64,000 bases of DNA from Antedon bifida (GCA_963402885.1 OY727098.1:5451001-5515000), one strand, 5' to 3'. Positions 1 through 11,466 are shown, counted from the first letter of the stretch. Made by a program: numbers and translations. Notes: generated from the letters alone by a model not told the origin.

Positions 1-1039
1 AGTTTATAGCAGGAACATTTCCAAGTACAAATCCAACAATTAACATTCCTAAAATGAACAATCAATAAGCGAAATATAAAACATTTTAATATTGATAGAT
101 AACAGTGTTTCCTAAAAAATAATGTATTATTATAATTAGCTATTAAGCCATTCAAATTCTTTATATTAATCTTTTAAAATAGGAGCATATAATAATTATG
201 ATAATGCTGGTTTTTAATTCAGTTTTTAAAACATAAAATAACAATTCACCTTCAGGCAGAATTAAAGATGGAATAAATAATAACATAAATAATGATGCTG
301 ATATTGATGATGTTGAGAAGGATGAGGGTTAACAATGGCTTAATACTTTTAAACTTCCAGTCTAAGGTCTGTCTACACTATCAAACTAGTTTGAAAATGT
401 GCCCAATTATGGTAGTGATAATATGACAACATCATTATATCCATACATGGGCACATTTTTTTGTCACATAAAGTTTGATAGTGGAGACAGAGCTTAATGT
501 AATATTTCAAGGAAAATATTTTTGTCTCTTTATCACACAGATCATATTTTAATCTAAAAAATCCAGAACATAATCCATTGTTCTTCTTTAAAAATAAACT
601 TACCAAGAAGTTCGGGTAGCCTAATCAGTTGTATAAGAACACCACCAAGTTGACAAAGAACAACCAAAAGAAAGAGTCCAAATAGGTTTCCTCCAGGAAG
701 AGCCTCCTCTCCTGTTATTGCCCACAGCATGCCCCAGCTTACACCTAATAGCAGTACACACAGCAAGAGGTTAGCAAATGTTCCATGAGGAGGGCACATC
801 ATTGAATATTTCAGCCGTTGCATTATGGTGGGATTTTGTCTGGGTTTATAATACTTTGACATCCATGGCTTAAAAGCAACCTTACAAGATTGTTTACAGT
901 TATCGCAGCAACCGCTCTTGTCATCCTTTGCATTTTCGTTTAATTTTATGTTTCTTTCACAATTTATTTGCCCATCATCACTAATTGTGGACAATCTATT
1001 TTGTATAGTATTTATTGTGTTGGTAACTGTCTCCTCCAT
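1..1039 (-). CDS. SLC9B2-like: SLC9B-type Na+/H+ exchanger, N-terminal part (partial, two exons)
   Basis: Cation/proton antiporter of the SLC9B (NHA) family, which exchanges Na+ or Li+ for H+ across membranes. Two exons are visible: 604-1039 (start codon at 1037-1039) and 1-48, which continues beyond the window. The donor GTAAGT (603-598) and acceptor TTTTAG (54-49) define a phase-1 intron, and the joined reading gives LPELLG followed by MLIVGFVLGNVPAIN, closely resembling the LLGMLLAGFLIRNIP segment I recall from vertebrate SLC9B2. The N-terminus is hydrophilic and Cys-rich (residues about 40-55). CPPHGTFANLL then leads into the first membrane helix (about 88-108), followed by the family-like ITGEEALPGGNLFG and a second helix. 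A possible acceptor (TTTTCAG, ending at 1075) lies 35 bp upstream of the ATG, so a 5' UTR exon is likely. Family call strong; SLC9B1 versus SLC9B2 cannot be decided. Confidence 0.85.
49..603 (-). other. Intron of the SLC9B-type gene
   Basis: The intron is bounded by GTAAGT at 603-598 and TTTTAG at 54-49 on the minus strand. It is AT-rich and contains the small hairpin element at 364-495; no other feature was seen. Confidence 0.8.
364..495. mobile_element. Small hairpin MITE in the SLC9B intron
   Basis: Outer inverted repeats of about 24 bp (364-387 and 472-495) share CTACACTATCAAACT with one mismatch, and an inner pair reads GAAAATGTGCCCA / TGGGCACATTTTT. The 132 bp palindromic unit has no coding capacity and looks like a short MITE. 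No target duplication was assigned. Confidence 0.6.
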
Positions 1040-1074
1040 CTCATAGATGCAATATCTTTGTTAAAATTCAGTCA

Positions 1075-1235
1075 CTGAAAATAATTTTAAAAAAATTTAT
1101 CAACCAATAAGCCACTAAAGCCTGTCTGTGAAACTAATAATAAACGTGGCGGCGCACTGGGTATTGGAACACATGACTTAATTAAAAGCTTATATAATTA
1201 TCTTTAAAATAATTATGTTCATCATAGATAGATGA
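1075..1235. other. Upstream of the SLC9B exon, nothing recognised
   Basis: AT-rich sequence before the putative splice acceptor of the first coding exon; no coding or repeat signal was recognised. Confidence 0.4.
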
Positions 1236-1329
1236 TATAGATCTGATAAAAACTTTATTGCAATTTATAAAACAAAAATTGAAATACAAATTGAAGTTGA
1301 ACAATTCAACAAATTAAGAAAATATATAC

Positions 1330-1692
1330 AAAACTAGAGGGTACTCTGAGAGTACAAACCTCCGCCTACTGTAAAATTTCCCTACATAAAATGTCCCCGG
1401 AAAATATATATATATATTTTTTTACATTTTTTGTTATAAGTTCTAAGTGTAAATAGGCTAAATGTACACTACAAAGTTGTGGATGAGAGTTTGATCATTG
1501 TGGCTAAGTTTGGTGAGAATCGGATAAAAACTGTGGTCTCTAGGCAGTAAAATAGTTTTTTATTAGTTGTGACCTTGACCTATGACCAAATTTAATGAGA
1601 ATCGGATAAAAACTGTGGCCTCCAGGCTGTTCACAGACAGACACACAAACATACAGGGGTGAAAATATAACCTCCTTGGCAGAGGTAATTAC
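1330..1692. mobile_element. MITE-like repeat with CCTCCGCC / GGCAGAGG ends
   Basis: The left end begins ACTAGAGGGTACTCTGAGAG and soon reads ACCTCCGCC; the right end reads CTCCTTGGCAGAGGTAAT, an imperfect complement of the left. Inside, a segment beginning TGAGAATCGGATAAAAACTG occurs twice (about 1511-1547 and 1599-1630), and a CAGACAGACACACAAACA tract precedes the right end. This build is familiar from noncoding repeats of marine invertebrates. It appears to sit in the 3' region of the LINE described next. Confidence 0.55.
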
Positions 1693-1699
1693 GAATTAT

Positions 1700-3870
1700 A
1701 TAAGTTATAAATAAGGGAACTATTACAATATAAATCTTAGTATAAATCTTATTATAAATCTTAGTACCCGACTGCGCAAGAAAAACCATCTACCAACCAT
1801 TAAAAATACCAGTGTTAATAATGAAGTTCTGATGTATTGCAGTTTGGTAGAGGAAATTTATTGACTGATCTTAATTTATATGGTACATGACGCGGTTGTG
1901 GCAGTAGGTTGTGGAGAATATGGCTAGGAATTTTCTGTTTTGGAAAGTATTCCTTGGACAGTCGGGTACGTCGGTCCTCAAGCAAAGAAATATTTAAAAA
2001 ATAAAGTGCCTCATTATACAAAAACCATGGGGTTATAACTCTAAAAGCCCTCCTCTGAAGTTGTCCAATAGTATTGATTTGTAAGCGGGTCAAACAAGTA
2101 TCCTACACTGGTGCAGCATATTCAACTACAGGCCAGACAATACTACAATAAAAAAAAACTTAATTCGTCAAAGACCTGCTCTACGCATTTGCCTTAGGAA
2201 ATAAAGTCTAGAATTAGCCTTCCTACACATGCAATCGACTTGGACATTCCAAGTCAGATTAGCAGTGAGGGTAACACCCAGAAGTTTGGTTTGATCTACA
2301 CATTCGATGGGGGTTCCATTTAGGATCAATGGGTCAAAATTTGATTTAACCATTTCGCAGCTAACTCGAAACGCGACAGTTTTTTTTTAGTTTAATTCCA
2401 TATGATTATCATTAGCCCAAGCGGTGTCAGCAAGTGGCTGGAGCCCACTCATACCATCCTTACCAATGCGCTCATAGACGGTGGTGTCGTGTGGCACCAC
2501 CGCCATAAGATCATCAGCAAAGAGAATGGGCCCCAGCCACAAACCTTGGGGGATACCACCATTTACACCCTTCAAATATGAAAAAAAGGCGTTACCTATC
2601 TTTACACGTTGTTGGCAATGGCAAAGGAAAGCTCTAATCCAAGATAGAAGGTAGGAATCTATCCCAAGTTTCCTAATTTTTTTAATAAGTGTTCCATGAT
2701 CTATCAGATCCCAAGCTTTGCAAAAGTCTAACAGAAGTGTACGAACTTCTTGTTTTTTATCCGTCGCGGAAAAACATTCATTTAAAAATGTTATAAGGGC
2801 ATCAAAAGTTGACACTCCTTTGCTGCATCCAAACTGATTAAGATTAATTTTATATTTAATTTGGGCCCAAATTTGTTCTCCAATTAAACTTTCAAAAACG
2901 TTCATTGTTGTAGACGTAAGTGAATGGGGTGAATATCATTCTCAATACTTCTAGGTGGACTAGCTTTCGGGAGAGGCACTACATTTGCGCATTTCCAAAT
3001 ATCAGGTATAACCCCTTCCCTGAGACTAGAATTAAAGATAACACATAGAAGGCCTGCAATTATGCTACTGTTATCTTTCAGAAACCATGGGGGAATCATG
3101 TCCGGCCAAGGTGCTTTATTGCACCTAATCTGGTTGAGTTTAGCTCAATACTATCTCTCTCAATAATCAGATTCAGGGGAACTAGCTCATTTAACATACT
3201 AGTATCTCTAACTATAAAGGCAACAGTTTGTTAAATCAGGACGTTAGTGAAATAAAGAAATCATTAATAGTATTAGAGAGAACATTAAGGTCACCCCGGC
3301 ACACTTCATTAGCTAAATTAGTAATCCATTTATCTGAACCACCAAGGTTTAAAAATCTCTTAACGCCACTCCAACAAGTACAACTATCGGATCTGAAAAA
3401 GAACTGATCTCTATAATGCTCTTTATGCAATAGTTTAGCTTCACGATTGACTTGGTTCCTAAGTTGGCAGAATTCAACGAATGCTGCTTGGCGTTTACAA
3501 ATTAGCTTTTTAAACCTTGGTGTAATCCAGGGTTTACTACAACTCTTATATACAGTCCATGGGAAATGTTTATTGATAAGTTCATTCACTTTTCCACTAT
3601 AATATACAAATTGACTTGCACAATCATTCAGCCTATAAAGTTCTTGCCATCTAACACATGCTCCATGTTGATGATCCGTTTATATTTGGTAACAAAGGTA
3701 ATACCATTCCTAACAGGATTCACCAACGGTTGAAATAATACAACATTATGGTCTGAAAGACCGAGGGAAGCTATTCCTTCAGGAATGCATCATACAAGTT
3801 ATATATATGATCCAGCGTAGCACCTCCTCGAAATATCCTCGGAATGGATAGCGAATCAACTCGAGCATCA
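1700..3870 (-). mobile_element. 5'-truncated non-LTR retrotransposon (CR1/Jockey-like LINE)
   Basis: Fragments in several frames follow LINE order on the minus strand. The end of an endonuclease domain (IFRGGATLDHIY and SDHNVV, about 3860-3720) is followed by a linker with KPWITPRFKKLI (3589-3236), reverse transcriptase (2905-2387: LLLDFCKAWDLIDHGTLI, then GGIPQGLWLGPILF), a thumb with KLLGVTLTANLTWN and LYFLRQMRRAGL (2353-2168), and a C-terminal part with QRRAFRVI and LLPQPR (2093-1815). The catalytic FxDD box is damaged: the reading goes directly to PHDTTVYE. The copy is interrupted by frameshifts and dead. A 3' tail of short ATAAATCTTA repeats lies at 1725-1765. The 3' UTR may reach about 1240, where a CAATAAAG-like signal occurs, with the MITE at 1330-1692 inserted into it. 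Confidence 0.8.
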
Positions 3871-4139
3871 TAATGTTAAAGACAGGCCAATTTTCTTTAA
3901 AAAATACTATTTTGATAGATTTAATATATGTTTATACAAATGTATTGATTTGCGATGAATGGAACATTCTAATATTACTATTTGGTTTAACACAAGTACC
4001 TGTAGGTAAATTTATGGGCCCTTGGGGAATTAACCGAAAACCTTTAGATAGTATTGCAATACTTGGACATTAAACTGTAAATACGTATACTGTGAGTGTG
4101 GTTACTGATATATAAACAGATGTACAAACTAGACATGAA
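3871..4139. other. Spacer between LINE and tandem elements
   Basis: No gene was recognised. TACTGTGAGTGTGG followed by a TATATAAACA segment (4088-4119) recurs at 7331-7372 on the far side of the tandem elements, so the whole array may be flanked by a direct duplication. Confidence 0.4.
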
Positions 4140-5674
4140 ACTCGTCACTTTGACGAGTTAGTTATCCGCACAACGACAAACGCCACGTGCACGTCATACG
4201 TTGGAATATTGCACACAGATAAAGATTATGGCATTATGACAAGAACTGAAGAATATGATATGCTGTTAGTGCTGAATTCTGTCAATTTGTGTCATATAGT
4301 ATATACATGCAAACAGTATAATCTGTATACATATTACATACAGTGTAGAATAGGTGAAATTACGGGACCCGCCATTTATTCCAATTTTTAACATGGCGAC
4401 GGTATCAAAATGAAACACTTAAATAGCAATTTCTGAAGGAAATTATCTCAGGAACAACATATTAACGTGTAGAAGAAATTTGAATACGTAAAATATAGAT
4501 GCGCACCCTTTTAAATGTGATGAACTATTACGCAAAATATGAAAATACGACTTTTTTTATTCAACTGGCCATATGATGACGTCACAACATCCGATTGGCA
4601 AAATGTTTACATGAATTCGTATCTACAATCCAATAGCTTCCAGAAAACGTTTTAATCGTGATTATCACATTTTATTCTTACGAGCTATTACAGATTAAAA
4701 TTTACTGTAAAGATGAAATTAATGACCCACGTAATTAAAATTTTTAGGCATGATGACGTCATAAAAATTAAAATATTTTTATCTCATGCTAAAGAAAGTT
4801 GATTGACCTACACAATATATAAATTTAGGAGAAAAAGGAATACAGATAAGCGTGATGCGCTCCATTGAATGTGATGAGCAATAACGAAAGAGACAAAAAT
4901 CCTATATTTTACATTCGTGTGGCCATACGATGACGTCACAATGTTTTTTTAGCCCTATCGATGCATGATCCGATATCTACAACTCATCAACTTCTAGATT
5001 TTGTAATAAAAATAAACGGTTCACGGTTTACTTTAGAAACTATGACTGTTTAAAAAAAGACATAATTTTGACAATTTTTTAAGCTTTTTCATAAAAAACG
5101 CGCACGAATTGTCTTATTCAACGTGTTCGTATGGCGTTATTTAAACTGGAAAAGGTCTAAATTGTTTTCAAAATTACTAGGAAAGACTTGAAAAATATAA
5201 TTCAAGAGAAAAAAATATGTTTTTAACGCTACGTGCGCACCGCGTGCGTAAAAAATTGCGCGCCCGTGGGAATTTTTGACATGCTCAAAATGACAAGAAA
5301 CGCATAAAAAGTTGATTAGAAATTAATTTTGCGCATTTTGAAATTTTAAATGCGCGTGCGCGCGTAACTTCTTGTGAAACATGCCATTTTTAATCCGTAG
5401 AAAGTTTGCCCCTGATATGACTTAAATTTTGTCAAAGTGTCAATACTAAATGACTTTTGGTTTTTAATCTATAATCAATCATTGAAATTCATAAAATTGC
5501 GCGTAAGTCACGTTGCGCAACTATGACGTCATTCAAAAATAGGAGGTGCACAACTTCACGTAAATGCCCATATGTTGTCAAAGTTATGAAATGTTATGTT
5601 TACACATTTTAGAGAAACGCGACTCACAAAAAGGAAGGAAGGAAAGAAGAATAATACAGAAAAACTAGATTTAA
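4140..5674. mobile_element. CGCG-rich noncoding element, copy 1 of a tandem pair
   Basis: It starts with the hairpin ACTCGTCACTTTGACGAGT followed by GTTATCCGC. It repeats at 5675 with a period of about 1535 bp. Perfect TGACGTCA octamers lie at 4577, 4754, 4931 and 5524; the first three are exactly 177 bp apart. The flanks of the octamers are partly alike (TGGCCATAYGATGACGTCACAA at 4577 and 4931), so the element has internal repeats of about 177/354 bp. The right half carries CGCG-rich tracts (TGCGCGTGCGCGCGTAAC near 5350) and ends in GGAAAGAAGAATAA. No reading frame of note; probably a nonautonomous DNA transposon. Confidence 0.65.
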
Positions 5675-7260
5675 ACTCGTCACTTTGACGAGTTCGGGTT
5701 ATCCGCGCAAACGCAACATGCACATACGTTTAAAATATATGAACGCCGACAATTATTGTGCCATCCTATGACATGAATTAAATATGTTTACAGTGCTGAA
5801 TTGTACCTATTTTGTAGCATACAGCATATTAATTACAGTATTTACAGAATACACTGTATTATGTTATATACAGTGTAGCATAGACGAAATTACGAGACCC
5901 ATCTTCTAAATCCAATTATTAACACGATGACATCATCAAATTGACATATAAAGATAACAATTTTAGAAGATAATTATCTAAATAATTACATTAAAACAAA
6001 TTTGAAGAATTTTGGGTACGTAAAAGTGAGATGCGCTCTCGTTTAAATGCAATTAACTTTTACGCAAGAGATGAAAATATGACTTTTTGAATTCAACTGG
6101 CCATATGATGACGTCACAACATCTGATTGGCAAAATATTCACATACATTCGTATCTACAATCCAATAGCTTCCAGAAAACGTTTTAATCATGATTATCAC
6201 TTTTTATTCTAACGAGCTATAACAGATTGAAATTTACTGTAAAGATGAAAATAGGGGACCCACGTTATTTACTTTTTTATACATGATGACGTCATAAAAA
6301 ATAAAATATTTTTAACTCATGCGAAAGATAGTTGATTGACCTAGAGAGTATTAAAATATCTGTGGAAATGGAATACGTATAAGCGAGATGCGCTCTATTT
6401 AATGTGATGAGCAATAACGAAAGAGTAAAAAATCCTATATTTTACATTCGTGTGGCCATACGATGACGTCATAACATTCGAGGGGTAAAGATTCTGCATG
6501 AATTCATATCTACAACATATCTGCTTACATATTAAATTAAAAAAATTGGGGGTCATGGATGATCCGGAGGAGCTATAGAAGATTAAAAATAGGCATAATT
6601 TTGACAATATGTTGTCACTTTTGCAACTAAAACGCGCGCAAATGGTCTCAATCAACGTGTTTGTATGACGTCATTTTAATTTGAAATGATGTCAATCTTT
6701 TTTAAAATAACTAGGAAAGACTGTAAAATCTTAATTCAAGAAAAAAACACATGATTTTCATGCTCCGTGCGCACCTTACGCGTAATTTTTTTCGCGCGCG
6801 TGGGAATTTTTGACATGCTCAAAATGTCATGATCAGCGTAGAAAGTTGATTAGAAATTAATTTTGCGCATTTTGAAATTTTAAATGCGCGTGCGCGCGTA
6901 ACTTCTTGTGAAACATGCTATTTTTAATCCATAGAAAGTTTTCCCATGATATGACTTAAATTTTCACCAAGTGTCAATACAAAATGACTTTTGGTTTATA
7001 ATCTATGATCAATCATTGAAATTCATAAAATCGCGCGTAACTTACGCTGCGCGACTCTAACGTCATATAACGAAGTTTCTTGCACATCTACAGCTGCAGG
7101 CCAATCATTTGACAAAGTTATACAAAGTTACGTTCACAAGCAATAGGGGATATGCGACACACAAAAATCCGGGAAAGAAAGAAGAATAACAAAGAAGATG
7201 ATGAAGAAAAAGATATTTACAATCACATGGGTTATCCTGCAACTAAGTTGCGGATAACCA
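5675..7260. mobile_element. CGCG-rich noncoding element, copy 2 of a tandem pair
   Basis: Colinear with the copy at 4140-5674, including the starting hairpin (5675-5693), GTTATCCGC, TGACGTCA at 6109, 6287 and 6465 (178 bp spacing) and the TGCGCGTGCGCGCGTAAC tract near 6885. A further TGACGTCA is at 6666. The right end carries an imperfect palindrome at 7229-7259 built on GGTTATCC and GGATAACC. Long stretches are nearly identical to copy 1 (for example 6100-6240 against 4568-4708), while others carry scattered differences. Confidence 0.65.
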
Positions 7261-7288
7261 AAAATATTGATCTCATACAATAACAAGG

Positions 7289-7320
7289 AGTTATCCGCTT
7301 GGTATACCAAGCGGATAACT
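7289..7320. repeat. Perfect 32 bp palindrome with GTTATCCGC
   Basis: The half site is AGTTATCCGCTTGGTA, followed by its exact complement. The GTTATCCGC core is the same motif that opens both tandem elements, so this is probably a terminus of the same family. Confidence 0.7.
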
Positions 7321-7391
7321 AATAAACTTATTACTGTGAGTGTGGGTAGGCCCTACTGTTAGTTATATAAACACACAATATACAAATAAGC

Positions 7392-9392
7392 TTTATTACT
7401 GACAGTTGCTTCTCAACGTTTGTATTAATCCTTTAATTACTCATATTGCTAACTGCTCTTATGTGTCGGGGAGTTTCCCTCTGATCTAAGAATGGCAGCA
7501 ATAAATCCTATAATTAAGAAACCATCTCTCGACAGTATCCAACTTAGTAACTATAGACCCATATCGAATTTGCCAACGTTGAGTAAGATCATTGAACGTC
7601 CAATTGTTAAGCTATTTAATGATCATCTGCAGAAGAATAATTTAAATGAACCCCTCCAATCGGCGTACAAATTAGCACATAGTACCGAAACGTCTCTATA
7701 AAAAGTTAAGACTGATATTCTAAATGAATTTGATAAATCTCGCGTGGTTATTTTAGTTTTATTAGACATGTCTTCAGCGTTCAACACTATAGATCACGCT
7801 ACCCTGGTTGATAGATTGAAAAATGATTTTAATATTAAAGACAAAGCTTTAAACTGGTTCTAATCATCTGTAGTGAAACGAAACCAATCTCTGACATAAT
7901 GCAATTACATCATGTATCATACCATCTATACGCGGATGATACTCAGATGTATGTCAGTTTTGATCCCAGAAAACCATGTGATTTGAACGCAGCAGTAAGC
8001 AGGCTGAATAAATGTATTGAAGATGTAAGGAAATGGATGTGTTAACAAGCTAAAATTAAATGACTCTAAAACTGAATTAGTAATCTTATGTCCACCAAGG
8101 TGTAAGTTTGATAGGACTAATATTGAAATTAGGGTGGGTGAACTCATTATAAATTCCAACAAATCTGATCGCAATCTCGGGGTTGTATTTGATGAAGGAC
8201 TTAACATGACTGCCCATGTTAGTTCAATCTGCCGTAGTGTTAACAACTGTCTTCGAGGACTAGGAAAAATTCGCAAATACATTGATGCTGAATACATGTG
8301 CCCATGCTGTCCGTTCTGTTGTATTGACCAGGCTTGACTATTGCAATTCTCTCCTTGGCGGCGTCACTAAAGATAACATTAAAGATGTATTGTCCCTTGA
8401 AACACAAAAAAATGAAGGTCAAAATATTCTAAATTTAAATTGGCCATATCAAAGTAATATTAAAGTTATTCACTTTAAGTCGAAAATTCAAGCCAAAAGC
8501 AACAAGTTTACGTAATTAACAGGTAAATTAGTTTGATTACATATCGTCTTGAAAATCGTCGCGAGTGAAAGTAAACAAAGATTTCAAACCACGAGTATGC
8601 ATTATGCATATGCTAATTAGGATTGTTTACAACTCGTCACGGTTGAGAAGGTATTTTCACACAGATCGTGAGGAAGTTTTATGATTATGCTGCATACAGA
8701 GTAGCCAAACAAGCGCGTTTCATTATGGGATATGTTTTGATTGAAAACTTTGACTGGAACAAAAAAACGTCTGTATTTCAGTTAAATGATTTTTTTTTCG
8801 ACAAATTTTTGGTGATAGTTAATAACTATTATGATACTTCAAAATGACCCACCTTTTTTTTAAATCTGTTATTTTTATTTTTTTGGAATTAGTCAAAGGG
8901 ACAATACATCTTTAATCGTTTACAGAAAATTCAGAATCGTTCGGCAAGATTGGTTTACAGTGTACCACGGCGTACTCATACTAGCCCGTTTCTGAAAGAA
9001 TTGCATTTTGGTTGCCAGTTGAACAAAGGGTTAAGTTTAAAATTTTAGTTCAAGTTTATAATTGCGTAAATGGTCAAGCACTGGTTTACATGTGTGACTT
9101 AATTAGTAGGTACAATTGTCAAAGAGCAGGTCTTAGGTCAGAACACGATCCGACTAAACTCAATGTTCCTCGTGTTCACCGATCATCTGGTGAACATTCA
9201 TTTTCAAAGCTAGGCCCAGACCTTTGGAATAACCTTTCAAGCACAATTCGTGACTCATCTTCAATTATAATTTTCAAAAAACTCTTGAAAACCCATCTTT
9301 TCCCGAAATAATTATGTTCACCAGATGATCGGTCATTGTAGCTCGCTTTGATCCTTGTAAAGGCGCTATATAAATTGAAATGTTACTGTTAA
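7392..9392 (+). mobile_element. Non-LTR retrotransposon, L2/CR1-like, 5'-truncated and split by a MITE
   Basis: Reverse transcriptase motifs run in order: NCSYVSGSFP, KKPSLDSIQLSNYRPISNL, QSAYKLAHSTETSL, LVLLDMSSAFNTIDHATLV, YADDTQMYVSF, WM, KLNDSKTELVI, NLGVVFDEGLNM, VVLTRLDYCNSLLGG. The C-terminal part ends with LGPDLWNNLSSTIRD and KKLLKTHLF, with a stop at 9309-9311. The 3' UTR holds AAGGCGCTATATAAATTGAA (9358-9380), a usual L2-type end. Several stops and frameshifts plus a deletion between the AFNTIDH and YADD motifs make it dead. The MITE at 8383-8911 interrupts the frame between TKDNI and NRLQKIQNRSARLVY; the flanking reading is continuous once the insert and one TTAA are ignored. Confidence 0.85.
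8383..8911. mobile_element. 529 bp MITE with TTAA target duplication
   Basis: The terminal inverted repeats AGATGTATTGTCCCTT / AAGGGACAATACATCT are perfect. They are flanked on both sides by TTAA (8379-8382 and 8912-8915), the target duplication typical of piggyBac-superfamily elements. The interior has no coding capacity. Its insertion point is fixed precisely because it splits the LINE reading frame. The TIR does not begin with the CCY seen in most piggyBac elements, so the superfamily is inferred from the target site only. Confidence 0.85.
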
Positions 9393-10291
9393 TTAATAAT
9401 TACAAAACCTATAAACGTTGTAGTGGTGTATCGTTACATGTACTTTACTATTTCAATTCAATTCAAGAAGCATTTATTGACCAAAAATATTATATCGTAA
9501 CATTAACAATGGTTGGCATATAATATATATATAGTCGAGAGATGGGCCTGTCGCTGTAGTCCCTCTTTACTAATTATACAAATAATAATAATACAACACT
9601 TAGGCTAATCTTAATTAGCCGTTACGTACATTATATATAAAAAAAAAGAATACAGTATCTTCTTAATTAATTTGGTTACCATCTGAGGTATACTTTAATA
9701 AAAGATATTCTTTAATGGACCTTTTTAAACTTTTGCCATGCTTATGCATGCTTATTTCAATCGACTATGACAGTGACAGTGTCTATTTGAAATCGCCAGT
9801 TTTTTAATGCTGAAATTATACAATTATAACAAAATTGAAACGTTACATTACTAGCCTCCATTTTATAAATCAAATGTTTTCAGAATACATTAAGATCAAA
9901 TGAAACACAAAATTGGAACTGCCCGATCTAATTAAATTATCTGAAAAAGGATGTATTCCTCAGACTCAGTTTATAAAAAGTTATCTGTCTGTATCCGGAA
10001 GTTTATTATTATACAGGCATTCTTTGGGCCTTCCGGGCGGGTTTTAGTAGGACCATCCTAAACTACTACAGGATCCCCCACTACCTAGGCCTATACTATA
10101 CTACTAGCTAGGCCTAGCCTATATCCTGGCCCTAGTAGGCTCTAGCCAGCCTACCTAATCTCTAGCCCTACTACTACTATGTACTACTACTAGCCTAGGC
10201 ATACTACTACTACAGGCACTAGCCTAGGCTAGGGCTAGGCCGGCCTAGAATAGCTTGCCTCTAGCTAGAGGTAGGGCATAGGATTGACTTG
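9393..10291. other. Intergenic, AT-rich then CTAGGCCTAG-rich
   Basis: 9440-9480 (CAATTCAATTCAAGAAGCAT) resembles a reversed LINE tail. 10040-10265 is saturated with CTAG and AGGCCT motifs and ACTACT runs. No gene was recognised. Confidence 0.5.
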
Positions 10292-11364
10292 ACAGACGAT
10301 CGGGGCCAAATGATCAGGCTTTTTTAAAGACGATCGGGTACAAACGCGTGCAGCCCAAATTTGTGGACGATCGGGCCAAACGTATAAGACGCAAATAAAA
10401 AAATGGGCCCAATCGTCGGCGCTAGTTCCGTTTCGCACCTGTCGTTTATTTCGACTCAAAATTGGTTAAGTAACTTTATCGTGAGTACCACACCTTAGAA
10501 TTAGGCCTCAAAAATACTTTTACGAAGGAGATCACACAGAAAGTAAAAAATAAATCCTTTAAATTGATGAATTTACAGACGTGTTTCTCGCACATCGGTT
10601 CGTGAATTTCGCATACTCCATGTTCAATGTTGTTGTTTCTATGGAGCGCCAAAAGAGCAATCATAATAGAGGGCTAAAAACTCAGTAAATTGCGTATATT
10701 TAATGCATTTATTGGTGAAAATTACGTTCAATTCTATCATATTTTGTCAATGTCAATGCAACAAAAATATTACTGTTGATACTGTACATGGTTTTTGCAG
10801 GAACTTTTAGGAATGAAAATCGACAAATTCATCATCATATTACATGTACTGTAGGGGTATACCTGATCTAAATAATATTCCTCTTACTTAGTCTTACTCT
10901 CTTACTCTTAGGCCTAGGGTTGGTTGCTATTTGAAAACAGCAAATTATTAGCAGTAAAATGTTACAGCATTTTTATTGACAAAATATATTAAAATTAAAC
11001 GTGTATTTCAATAATAAATACATTAAAAGAAGACGCATTCCACTGAGGTTTTAACCATCTATTGTTGTTGCTCTTTTGGCGCTCCATAGAAACGAAAATA
11101 TTGAACTTCGAGTATGCTAAATTCGCGAACGGTATGCGAGAAACATGTCTGTAAAATCATCAATTTAAGGATTTATTTGTTACTTTTTATGTGATTCTTC
11201 TTCATAAAAGTACTTATGAGGCCCAATTTTAAGGTGTGGTATTCACAATAAGTTGCTTAACAATTTGGAGTCAAAAGGAAGTCGAAATAAAAACAGGTGC
11301 GAAACGGAACTAGCGCCCGATCTCTATATGATAACCCCGATCGTCCGTGGCCCCGATCGTCTGT
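10292..11364. mobile_element. 1.07 kb foldback element with GACGATCGGGG termini
   Basis: Perfect 16 bp ends ACAGACGATCGGGGCC (10292-10307) and its complement (11349-11364) enclose long subterminal inverted arms (about 10405-10665 and 11068-11325). The arms share TCCGTTTCGCAC, TAAGTTACTT-like, TTAGGCCTCA-like and GGCGCTCCATAGAAAC stretches with a few percent divergence. The central 400 bp is unique and AT-rich. There is no coding frame and no clear target duplication. A related terminal fragment (GGTCCGATCG ... CCCGATCGTCTAAG) occurs at about 12960-13004. Confidence 0.75.
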
Positions 11365-11466
11365 TCACCGGGCATAGTAGTAGTCTAGGCCTAGCTATGC
11401 TAGAGCCTCCTCTAGCCAGGGAGATCTCCCTGCTCTAGCTAGGCTAGGAGGCCTCAATGCGGTAAC

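Noticed and set aside
3873-4073. 66-residue plus-strand frame next to the first LINE
   Set aside because: No similarity or domain; composition is like the surrounding AT-rich DNA.
8134-8515. Frames running from LINE sequence into the MITE
   Set aside because: They are fusions of LINE frame and MITE sequence, not genes.
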